A stretch of 17,407 nt of DNA. It comes from Betaproteobacteria bacterium (GTDB taxonomy: Bacteria; Pseudomonadota; Gammaproteobacteria; Burkholderiales; SG8-39). Numbering within the stretch: the first letter of the stretch is position 1; each line of letters begins with the position of its first letter. The stretch lies in NCBI GenBank assembly GCA_011391295.1, contig JAABQT010000009.1, positions 1 to 17,407 of the forward strand, written 5' to 3'. The notes below the pieces were generated by a model, which was given only the letters and a program-made list of their open reading frames with translations, was not told the DNA's origin and searched no databases. Position numbers and translations under genes: made by a program. Below, one piece after another: positions 1-8,336 of this stretch.

Positions 1-5
1 AAGGC

Positions 6-28
6 GGGGTCAGACCCGGGGTCAGACC
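6..28. repeat. Tandem 12-bp repeat, unit GGGGTCAGACCC
   Basis: Two head-to-tail copies lie at 6-17 and 18-28; the second lacks only the last C. Each unit contains GGGTC-A-GACCC, a perfect 5-bp inverted repeat around a single A. The secF stop codon (22-24, minus strand) lies inside the second copy. GGGGTCAGACC-type motifs are, as I recall, dispersed at high copy in many betaproteobacterial genomes and may belong to REP/IS-like elements. Only the edge is visible here, so that link is inference. Confidence 0.5.
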
Positions 29-963
29 ACGGCGCCCTCGTCGCCGTCCTTGCCGGGCTTCTTCAGCGGTCGCACGAACTGGGCGCGATCCACGCCGAAC
101 CACATGAGCAGGGGGCTCGCCACCAGCACCGAGGAATAGATGCCGAACAGGATGCCGATGGTGAGCGCCAGCGCGAAGTAGTGCAGCGCCGGCCCGCCGA
201 AGATCAGCATGGTGGTGACCATCACCTGGGTGCTGCCGTGCGTGATGATGGTGCGCGAGATGGTGCCGGTGATGGCGCTGTCGATGACTTCCGGCACCTG
301 CGCCTTGCGCAGCTTGCGGAACATCTCGCGCACCCGGTCGAACACCACCACCGATTCGTTCACCGAGTAGCCGAGCACGGCGAGCACCGCCGCCAGCACC
401 GGGAGCGAGAACTCCCACTGGAAGAAGGCGAAGAAGCCGAGGATGATCACCACGTCGTGCAGGTTGGCGATGATCGCGGAGAGCCCGAAGCGCCATTCGA
501 AGCGCATCCACAGGTACAGCACGATGCCCACTGCGGTGACCAGCAGCGCGAGTGCGCCGTACTCGGCGAGCTCCTCGCCCACCTGCGGGCCGACGAACTC
601 CACGCGGCGCAGCTCGACCGACTTGTCGTCTGCGCGCAGCACCCCGAGCACCTGCTCCGACAGCGCGGCGCTGGAGCGGCTGTTGTCGACGTGCATGCGG
701 ATCAGTACATCGCGCGACGAGCCGAAGGTCTGCACTTCGGCCTTGTAGCCCGCGCGTTCGAGCGAATTGCGGATGCGGTCGACCTGTGCGGACTGCTGGT
801 AGCTCACCTCCAGCAGGGTGCCGCCGGTGAATTCGATGGAGTAGTTGAGGCCGCGCGTGCTGAGGAAAAACACCGCCAGCGCGAAGGTGATCAACGAGAT
901 GACGTTGAACACCAGTGCATGCCGCATGAACGGGATGGTGCGCCGGATCTTGAAGAACTCCAT
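22..963 (-). CDS. secF: Protein translocase subunit SecF
   Basis: SecF is the membrane partner of SecD. The SecDF-YajC complex uses the proton gradient to help pull proteins through SecYEG on the periplasmic side. The 313 residues match the family length (E. coli 323). Visible features are an N-terminal membrane segment (about 17-35), the periplasmic P1-like part with the IEFTGGT motif (43-49), then a five-helix membrane block (about 135-300) with the conserved GYSVNESVVVFDRVRE segment (199-213). In E. coli the equivalent membrane acidic residue is Asp213; here it is Glu203, a conservative change. The gene is last in the queA-tgt-yajC-secD-secF operon and starts 8 bases after the secD stop. 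The ATG at 963 has a purine-rich stretch just upstream inside the secD end. No terminator is visible before the window edge. Confidence 0.97.
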   Translation of the reverse strand: MEFFKIRRTIPFMRHALVFNVISLITFALAVFFLSTRGLNYSIEFTGGTLLEVSYQQSAQVDRIRNSLERAGYKAEVQTFGSSRDVLIRMHVDNSRSSAALSEQVLGVLRADDKSVELRRVEFVGPQVGEELAEYGALALLVTAVGIVLYLWMRFEWRFGLSAIIANLHDVVIILGFFAFFQWEFSLPVLAAVLAVLGYSVNESVVVFDRVREMFRKLRKAQVPEVIDSAITGTISRTIITHGSTQVMVTTMLIFGGPALHYFALALTIGILFGIYSSVLVASPLLMWFGVDRAQFVRPLKKPGKDGDEGAVV

Positions 964-971
964 GGCTCAGC

Positions 972-2831
972 TCACTTCCATGCCGTGTCGCCGATCATCA
1001 GGCGCTGCACCTTGCGCCGGTGGCCGTAGAACAGGTTGACCATCGCGCGCGACACCACCACCGAGGAGAAAATCGAAGTGAGGATGCCCAGGACGTGAAC
1101 CACGGCGAAACCGCGCACCGGCCCCGAGCCGAAGATCAGCAGTGCCAGGCCGGCGATCAGCGTGGTGACGTTCGAGTCGACGATGGTGCCCCAGGCGCGC
1201 TCGTAGCCTGCAGCGATCGCCGCCTGCGGCGTGGCTCCGCCGCGCAGCTCTTCGCGGATGCGCTCGTTGATCAGCACGTTGGCGTCGATCGCCATGCCGA
1301 GCGTGAGCGCGATGGCGGCGATGCCCGGCAGGGTCAGCGTGGCCTGCAGCAGCGACAGGAGCGCCACCAGGAACAGCAGGTTCACGGCCAGCGCCACTGA
1401 CGAGATCAGGCCGAACACCGCGTAGTACGCCGACATGAACACCACGATGGCGAAAAAGCCCCAGCGCGTGGCGTCGAAGCCCTTCTGGATATTGTCGCGC
1501 CCGAGGCTCGGGCCTACGGTGCGCTCTTCGATGATCTCCATTGGCGCGGCGAGGGCACCCGCGCGCAGCAGCAACGCGACGTCGGCTGCCTCGGTGGTGC
1601 TCATGCGCCCGGAAATCTGCACGCGGCCACCGCCGATCTCGCTGCGGATCACCGGCGCGGTCACCACCTCGCCCTTGCCTTTCTCGATCAGCAGGATCGC
1701 CATGCGCTTGCCGACGTTGTCGCGCGTCACGTCCTTGAAGATTCGCGCGCCGGCGCCGTCCAGCGTCAGGTGCACGGCCGGCTCGTTGGTCTGGTTGTCG
1801 AAGCCCGGCTGCGCGTCGGTCAGCCGGTCCCCGGTCAGCACCACGTCCTTGCGCACCAGCAGCGGCGCGCCGTCGCGCTCCACGTAGTACTCGGTGCCAA
1901 AGGGCACGTCGCCGCGCGCTGCGGCGGCGAGCAGGTCTGGCGTCATCTTCTCGTGGTCCACCATGCGGATCTCGAGCGTGGCGGTGCGCCCGAGGATGTC
2001 CTTGGCTTTCGCCGTGTCCTGCACCCCGGGCAGCTGCACCACGATGCGGTCGGCGCCCTGCTGCTGGATCACCGGCTCGGAAACACCCAGCTCGTTGATG
2101 CGGTTGTGCAAGGTGGTGATGTTCTGCTTGAGCGCGAAATCCTGGGTGCGCCGGGCGGCCTCGGGCTTGAGCGTGGCGACGAGCAGGAACTCGGCGCCTT
2201 CCTCGCGCTCGGTGAGCACCAGGTCGGTGAGGCCGGTGGCAACGACGTCGCTCGCCTTGGCGCGCACTTCGGCGTCGCGGAAGCGGATGCGCAGGCTCTG
2301 TCCCGCGCGCACCACGCCGCCGTGGCGGATGCTCTTGTCGCGCAGCAGGCTGCGGATGTCCCCGGTGAGGCTTTCCAGGCGCTTGGTCAGCGCCGCCGGC
2401 ATGTCCACCTGCAGCAGGAAGTGCACCCCGCCGCGCAGATCGAGGCCGAGGTACATCGGCAGGGCGCGAATCGCGGTCAGCCAGCCCGGCGACGCGGACA
2501 GCAGGTTGAGCGCCACGACGTAGGAGGCGTTGGCGGGGTCCGGGTTGACCGCCTTGTCGATCGCTTCCTTTGCCTTGAGCTGGACATCGGTGTCGGCGAA
2601 GCGCACGCGCAGGCTGTTGGCGTCGAGCACAGCGCCCGTATAGGGGATCGAGGCCTGGTTGAGCACGCTTTCCACGCGCTGCAGCAGCGCGCTGTCCACG
2701 CGCACCGTGGCCCGGACGCTGGACACCTGCACCGCGGGTGATTCGCCGAAGAAATTGGGCAGCGTGTAGAGCGCCGCGAGCGCCACGCACAGCGCGACCA
2801 GCGCGTACTTCCAGGTCGGATAGCGGTTCAC
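972..2831 (-). CDS. secD: Protein translocase subunit SecD
   Basis: SecD is the larger proton-driven subunit of SecDF-YajC and acts in the inner membrane and periplasm after SecA-driven translocation. The 619 residues fit the family (E. coli 615). Visible features are an N-terminal membrane helix (about 8-24), the LGLDLRGG motif (128-135) opening the P1 region, a long periplasmic domain, and a C-terminal six-helix region with GMAIDANVLINERIREEL, whose Asp lies on the proton path in E. coli. The start is GTG at 2831: NRYPTWKYAL directly precedes the membrane helix as in homologues. It lies 10 bases after the yajC stop with no clear Shine-Dalgarno sequence, so translation is probably coupled. 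A second long ORF over the same DNA in another frame is a shadow. Confidence 0.97.
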   Translation of the reverse strand: MNRYPTWKYALVALCVALAALYTLPNFFGESPAVQVSSVRATVRVDSALLQRVESVLNQASIPYTGAVLDANSLRVRFADTDVQLKAKEAIDKAVNPDPANASYVVALNLLSASPGWLTAIRALPMYLGLDLRGGVHFLLQVDMPAALTKRLESLTGDIRSLLRDKSIRHGGVVRAGQSLRIRFRDAEVRAKASDVVATGLTDLVLTEREEGAEFLLVATLKPEAARRTQDFALKQNITTLHNRINELGVSEPVIQQQGADRIVVQLPGVQDTAKAKDILGRTATLEIRMVDHEKMTPDLLAAAARGDVPFGTEYYVERDGAPLLVRKDVVLTGDRLTDAQPGFDNQTNEPAVHLTLDGAGARIFKDVTRDNVGKRMAILLIEKGKGEVVTAPVIRSEIGGGRVQISGRMSTTEAADVALLLRAGALAAPMEIIEERTVGPSLGRDNIQKGFDATRWGFFAIVVFMSAYYAVFGLISSVALAVNLLFLVALLSLLQATLTLPGIAAIALTLGMAIDANVLINERIREELRGGATPQAAIAAGYERAWGTIVDSNVTTLIAGLALLIFGSGPVRGFAVVHVLGILTSIFSSVVVSRAMVNLFYGHRRKVQRLMIGDTAWK

Positions 2832-2841
2832 GCCCGGGGCG

Positions 2842-3159
2842 CTACTTCAGCGACTTCATCGTGCCCTTGGGCAGCAGCGTCTGCACCGCGGTGCGCTGCA
2901 CGCTGATCGTGGTGTTGGGCGCGATTTCCAGGCCGACATAGGCCTCGCCCATCTCGCCGATGCGCCCCACGACGCCACCCGCGGTCACCACTTCGTCGCC
3001 CTTTTGCAGCGCCTCGACCATCTGCTTGTGCTCCTTGGCGCGCTTCATCTGCGGCCGGATCATGAGGAAATACAGCAGCACGAACATCAGCACGATGGGC
3101 AATAAGCCCATGAAGCCGGCATCGCCGCCGGCAATCTGTGCGTAGGCGTTGGAAATCAT
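2842..3159 (-). CDS. yajC: Sec translocon accessory protein YajC
   Basis: A small membrane protein of 105 residues (E. coli 110) that associates with SecDF. It has a single hydrophobic segment (about 17-35) followed by the family signature IRPQMKRAKEH and a basic, soluble C-terminal part with GDEVVTAGGVVGRI (about 54-67). The ATG at 3159 is preceded by a GAGGGAG stretch at a rather long spacing. It lies between tgt (30 bases upstream) and secD, the usual position in proteobacteria. Its precise biochemical role in the complex is not settled for the family. Confidence 0.96.
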   Translation of the reverse strand: MISNAYAQIAGGDAGFMGLLPIVLMFVLLYFLMIRPQMKRAKEHKQMVEALQKGDEVVTAGGVVGRIGEMGEAYVGLEIAPNTTISVQRTAVQTLLPKGTMKSLK

Positions 3160-3189
3160 CGCGACGAACTCCCTCTGAAAGGGCGCGAA

Positions 3190-5288
<2,099 letters not shown>

Positions 5289-5296
5289 GCCGCGGC

Positions 5297-5314
5297 ATTA
5301 TAGGGTTCTATAAT
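5297..5314. promoter_or_regulatory. Palindromic divergent -10 boxes for queA operon and tRNA-Leu
   Basis: ATTATAG (5297-5303) and CTATAAT (5308-5314) form a perfect 7-bp inverted repeat around GGTT. This gives a consensus TATAAT on each strand: minus-strand 5302-5297 facing queA and plus-strand 5309-5314 facing the tRNA gene at 5327. The plus-strand box predicts a start near 5321 with a C-rich discriminator, usual for stable-RNA promoters. No good -35 hexamer is visible on either side: the plus-strand position falls on the queA start codon, and the minus-strand candidate TGGGGA (5325-5320) is poor. The perfect boxes in GC-rich DNA make the call reasonable. Confidence 0.65.
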
Positions 5315-5326
5315 TCCGCTCCCCAC

Positions 5327-5413
5327 GCCGGAATGGCGGAATCGGTAGACGCAGCGGACTCAAAATCCGCCGGGGGCAACCCCATGAGAGTTCGAGTCTC
5401 TCTTCCGGCACCA
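5327..5413 (+). tRNA. tRNA-Leu (anticodon CAA), CCA encoded
   Basis: A complete long-variable-arm (class II) tRNA can be folded by eye. The acceptor stem GCCGGAA pairs with TTCCGGC (5403-5409). The anticodon stem GCGGA/TCCGC encloses loop CTCAAAA, giving anticodon CAA, which reads UUG. The variable arm CGGGGGCAACCCCATG follows, then a T-arm with loop TTCGAGT. Discriminator A5410 is followed by CCA at 5411-5413. It lies divergently from queA and has its own TATAAT box 12 bases upstream. No T-tract terminator is visible in the 53 bases before the next gene end. Confidence 0.96.
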
Positions 5414-5466
5414 GGCTCCAGTTGGCTGAATCTGGCGTGCCGTCGCGCGCCAGCCGCGCGCCTTCC

Positions 5467-7044
5467 TCAGGTCGCGGCGGGGAGCTCGGCGACGCACACC
5501 TGGTCCCGCCCCGCGTGCTTGGCGCTGTAGAGCGCGACGTCGGCGGCCTTGAGGACGTCGGCCGGATTTTCCCCATGTATCGGATAGGCCGCGACGCCGA
5601 ACGAGGCGGTCGGCGCCGGCAGCGTCTGGCCGAGATGCGTGAGATTGGTGTCCCGAATCGCGACGCGCAGCGTCTCCGCCCGTGCGCGCGCGCACTCGAG
5701 GTCCGCATCGACCAGCACCACCACCAGCTCTTCGCCGCCGTAGCGGCAGGCAATGTCGGAGGGGCGGATGTTCTTGCCGATCGCGCGTGCCACGGCGCTC
5801 AGCACGAAGTCGCCAGCATCGTGGCCGTATTTGTCGTTGAACTGCTTGAAATGGTCGATGTCGATCATGATGATCGAGGCGGGCTTGCCACTGCGCTTGG
5901 CGCGGTGCAGTTCCCGCTTGAGCGAGTCCTCCATGTAGCGCCGGTTGTACAACCCGGTGAGGGTGTCGTGCAGCGCGAGCTCGCGCAGCGCATCGCGCAG
6001 CCTGAGATTGGCCAGCGCCGGCCCGATGCTGTCGGTGAACGCGCGCAGGCGCCGGTCGGCTTCCTCGGGCGGACGCGCGCCGCGGCCGCCCAGATCCAGG
6101 GCCAGGTGCAGCAACCCGAGCACTTGTCCCTGGCCCTGCACCGGCATGCACACGTAGCTGCTGCCCTCTTCGGGCGCATGCCGGCAGCGCACGGCGCCCT
6201 GGCGGGTCACGTAGTGCGGACGGCCGAGGCGCATCGCCCAGCAGTCCTCCGGCGCCACCACCTGTTCGCGTGCCTGCGCGGAATTCCATTCCGCGGCGTG
6301 CTCCAGCACGTCGCGCGACTCACGGAAGATATAGAGCGCCCCGGGGACGCCGGGGAACAGTTGCGCCGCCGTCTCGCGCACGATGGCGTAGGACTCGCCG
6401 CGCTGCGTGCTGGACTGCAGCAGTTCGGCCATGCGCGACAGTGCCTCGCCGTCGCGACGGAAGCCTTCGAGCTGGCGCACGGTCGACGCCAGCGCCAGAT
6501 TGGATTTGCGCATCGCGGATTCCGTCTTGCGGCGGGCGCCGATTTCGCGAGTCAGGTTGCGGTTCGACTCGCGGATGGCGGCCAGCCGCCCTTCCAGCGC
6601 AGCCTGGGCGCCGCGCAACGCCTCTTCGGTATGGTGCAGCGCAGTGACGTCGCGCGCCACAGTGATCTCGCCCGCGAGCCGCCCTTGCCTGTCGCGCAGC
6701 GGCGTGGTCTTCAGCGCTACGCGTACGGTCTCGCCGGTGCGCTTGCGCCGGTCGGCGGTCGAGGCGGTCGGCTTGCCGGCGCGGATGCGCTCAAGGATGC
6801 GGGCGTAGTCCGCTTCCGACAGGTCGGCGGCGTGCAGCTGCCGCAAGGTGCGCCCGACGGCCTCTTCGGCGCTGAAGCCGTACAGCGAGCTCGCCTCGCG
6901 GTTCCAGTAAGTGACGAGCGCGTTCATGTCCTTGACGATGATCGCCTCGCCCGTGTGCTCGAGCACCTGCTCGAGCTCGCGCACGTGCGCTGCAAGCTGG
7001 TCGCCCGCGCTGCCTCGAATCGGCACTGCCTTGACACTACGCAT
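5467..7044 (-). CDS. PAS-GAF-GGDEF diguanylate cyclase
   Basis: A predicted cytoplasmic diguanylate cyclase of 525 residues making cyclic di-GMP from two GTP. Domain order: PAS with C-terminal PAC motif (about 20-135; includes EAIIVKDMNALVTYWNREA), a predicted coiled coil (about 140-200), a GAF-like domain (about 205-345), then GGDEF (about 355-520). The active-site motif is GGEEL (436-440), a competent variant. An RxxD product-inhibition site (R427-D430) lies five residues before it, so feedback control is expected. No membrane segment is seen. AGGAGG at 7054-7049 sits just upstream of the ATG at 7044. It is divergent from the HD-GYP phosphodiesterase gene across 200 bases, which suggests opposed control of one pool. 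The sensory ligand cannot be told from sequence. Confidence 0.95.
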   Translation of the reverse strand: MRSVKAVPIRGSAGDQLAAHVRELEQVLEHTGEAIIVKDMNALVTYWNREASSLYGFSAEEAVGRTLRQLHAADLSEADYARILERIRAGKPTASTADRRKRTGETVRVALKTTPLRDRQGRLAGEITVARDVTALHHTEEALRGAQAALEGRLAAIRESNRNLTREIGARRKTESAMRKSNLALASTVRQLEGFRRDGEALSRMAELLQSSTQRGESYAIVRETAAQLFPGVPGALYIFRESRDVLEHAAEWNSAQAREQVVAPEDCWAMRLGRPHYVTRQGAVRCRHAPEEGSSYVCMPVQGQGQVLGLLHLALDLGGRGARPPEEADRRLRAFTDSIGPALANLRLRDALRELALHDTLTGLYNRRYMEDSLKRELHRAKRSGKPASIIMIDIDHFKQFNDKYGHDAGDFVLSAVARAIGKNIRPSDIACRYGGEELVVVLVDADLECARARAETLRVAIRDTNLTHLGQTLPAPTASFGVAAYPIHGENPADVLKAADVALYSAKHAGRDQVCVAELPAAT

Positions 7045-7127
7045 GGCCCCTCCTGCAAATTGTGCGGCGCCCCGGCCTGAGCCTGAGCGAGTGGCCGATC
7101 AGGCGCCCATCCTACGCTTGCGCGCGC

Positions 7128-7151
7128 CCGGGCCAGGCTTCCTCGGCCCGG
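7128..7151. repeat. Inverted repeat CCGGGCC/GGCCCGG in the divergent intergenic region
   Basis: Perfect 7-bp arms (7128-7134 and 7145-7151) are separated by 10 bases, between the cyclase gene and rpfG. It is followed on the plus strand by a pyrimidine-rich stretch but not by an immediate T-run. It could be an operator, an RNA hairpin in the cyclase leader, or chance in GC-rich DNA. Confidence 0.35.
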
Positions 7152-7187
7152 CATCACGCTTTCTTGCTTTTGGCTCAGGGTGTTAAC

Positions 7188-7216
7188 TGGACAGCCGGAG
7201 CAGTGGGGGGTAGGCT
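7188..7216 (+). promoter_or_regulatory. Candidate sigma-70 promoter for rpfG-rpfC
   Basis: TGGACA (7188-7193, one mismatch to TTGACA) and TAGGCT (7211-7216, a weak -10) are 17 bases apart. They predict a start near 7223, about 22 bases before the rpfG ATG. The spacing and position fit; the -10 box is poor, which is common where an activator helps. Confidence 0.4.
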
Positions 7217-7244
7217 TGCCGGTCCGTTTTCCCACGGGAAGTGC

Positions 7245-8336
7245 ATGGCAAAAGCGCAGCTCTTCGTGCTGCCGGCAGCGCGCAACACCGCGATGGTGGT
7301 CGATGACCAGTCGACCGGCCGCGCAATTCTCGAACAGGTGGTGCGTTCGCTCGACGATCGCGTGGCAGTCGAGGGCTTCCTGCGCCCGGTGGACGCGGTG
7401 GTGTGGGCCACGCGCCACGTCGCCGACCTGGTGCTGATCGACTACATGATGCCGGACATGAACGGCATCGAACTGGCCAAGCGCCTGCGCGCGCTGCCCG
7501 GCTACGAGAACGTGCCAATCATGATGGTCACCGCGCACGATGACCGTAAGGTGCGCTACGACGCGCTGGACGCGGGCGTCACCGATTTCCTCACCAAGCC
7601 GGTGGATGCGCGCGAGTGCATGGCGCGCTGCCGCAACCTGCTCACGCTGCGCCGCCAGCACCTGGCGCTGGAAGACCGCCGGCGCCTGCTCGAGGGCCTG
7701 GTGGACGAGGCGACGCGCGAAGTGCGCGACCGCGAGAAGGAGACATTGATGCGCCTGGCGCGCGCCGGAGAATTCCGCGACGAGGAAACCGGCTACCACC
7801 TGGTGCGCATGGCGCGCTACTCGCGCCTGATCGCCGACACCATCGGCCTGGAGCATGAGGAAGCGGAGTCCATCGAGCTCGCCGCGCCGCTGCACGACAT
7901 CGGCAAGATCGGCATCCCGGACCAGATCCTGCTCAAGTCGAGCCGGCTGGACGACACCGAGTCCGAGGTCATGCGCCGCCATCCGGTGATCGGTCACGAG
8001 ATCCTCAAGGGCAGCGCCTCGAAGTACGTGCGCATGGGTTCGCTGATTGCGCTCGGCCACCACGAAAAATACGACGGCTCGGGCTATCCCAACGGTCTGG
8101 TGGGCGACCACATCGCGCTGTGCGCGCGCGTCGTCGCCGTGGCGGACGTCTACGACGCGCTCACCTCGACGCGGCCGTACAAGAAGGCTTGGGGCGTCGA
8201 CCAGGCCTTCGAGTTCCTGGGGGCGCAGCGCGGCAAGCACTTCGATCCGCAGCTGGTGGACGCGTTCTCCGGCGTGCGCGAGAAGGTAGCGCGCATCCAG
8301 CTCGAGTTGCGCGACCCCGAGGCGGTGCGGCCATGA
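7245..8336 (+). CDS. rpfG: RpfG-like response regulator, HD-GYP cyclic di-GMP phosphodiesterase
   Basis: Two-domain regulator of 363 residues (Xanthomonas RpfG about 378). An N-terminal receiver carries phosphoacceptor Asp66 in LIDYMMPDMNG and the TKP lysine near 120. A short helical linker follows (about 135-170), then an HD-GYP domain with the HD pair His217-Asp218 (LHDIGKIGIPD), His272-His273 and DGSGYP with Gly280-Tyr281-Pro282. All catalytic motifs are intact, so it should hydrolyse cyclic di-GMP when phosphorylated. The start ATG at 7245 was chosen because it has a GGGAAG purine run upstream and directly precedes the receiver. The frame is open further upstream to 7062, but that stretch is unlike any receiver. 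The stop overlaps the rpfC start (ATGA), so the two are co-translated partners. Confidence 0.93.
   Translation: MAKAQLFVLPAARNTAMVVDDQSTGRAILEQVVRSLDDRVAVEGFLRPVDAVVWATRHVADLVLIDYMMPDMNGIELAKRLRALPGYENVPIMMVTAHDDRKVRYDALDAGVTDFLTKPVDARECMARCRNLLTLRRQHLALEDRRRLLEGLVDEATREVRDREKETLMRLARAGEFRDEETGYHLVRMARYSRLIADTIGLEHEEAESIELAAPLHDIGKIGIPDQILLKSSRLDDTESEVMRRHPVIGHEILKGSASKYVRMGSLIALGHHEKYDGSGYPNGLVGDHIALCARVVAVADVYDALTSTRPYKKAWGVDQAFEFLGAQRGKHFDPQLVDAFSGVREKVARIQLELRDPEAVRP

Noticed and set aside
5422..7080. Long plus-strand ORF opposite the diguanylate cyclase
   Set aside because: It is an antisense shadow caused by high GC; the minus strand encodes clear PAS, GAF and GGDEF domains, while this frame is low-complexity and His/Arg/Ala-rich.
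7062..7244. N-terminal extension of rpfG
   Set aside because: It would cover the candidate promoter and inverted repeat and encodes no receiver sequence; ATG 7245 directly precedes the domain.
6924..8240. Long minus-strand ORF opposite rpfG
   Set aside because: It covers the clear receiver and HD-GYP domains on the other strand and also runs through the divergent promoter region.
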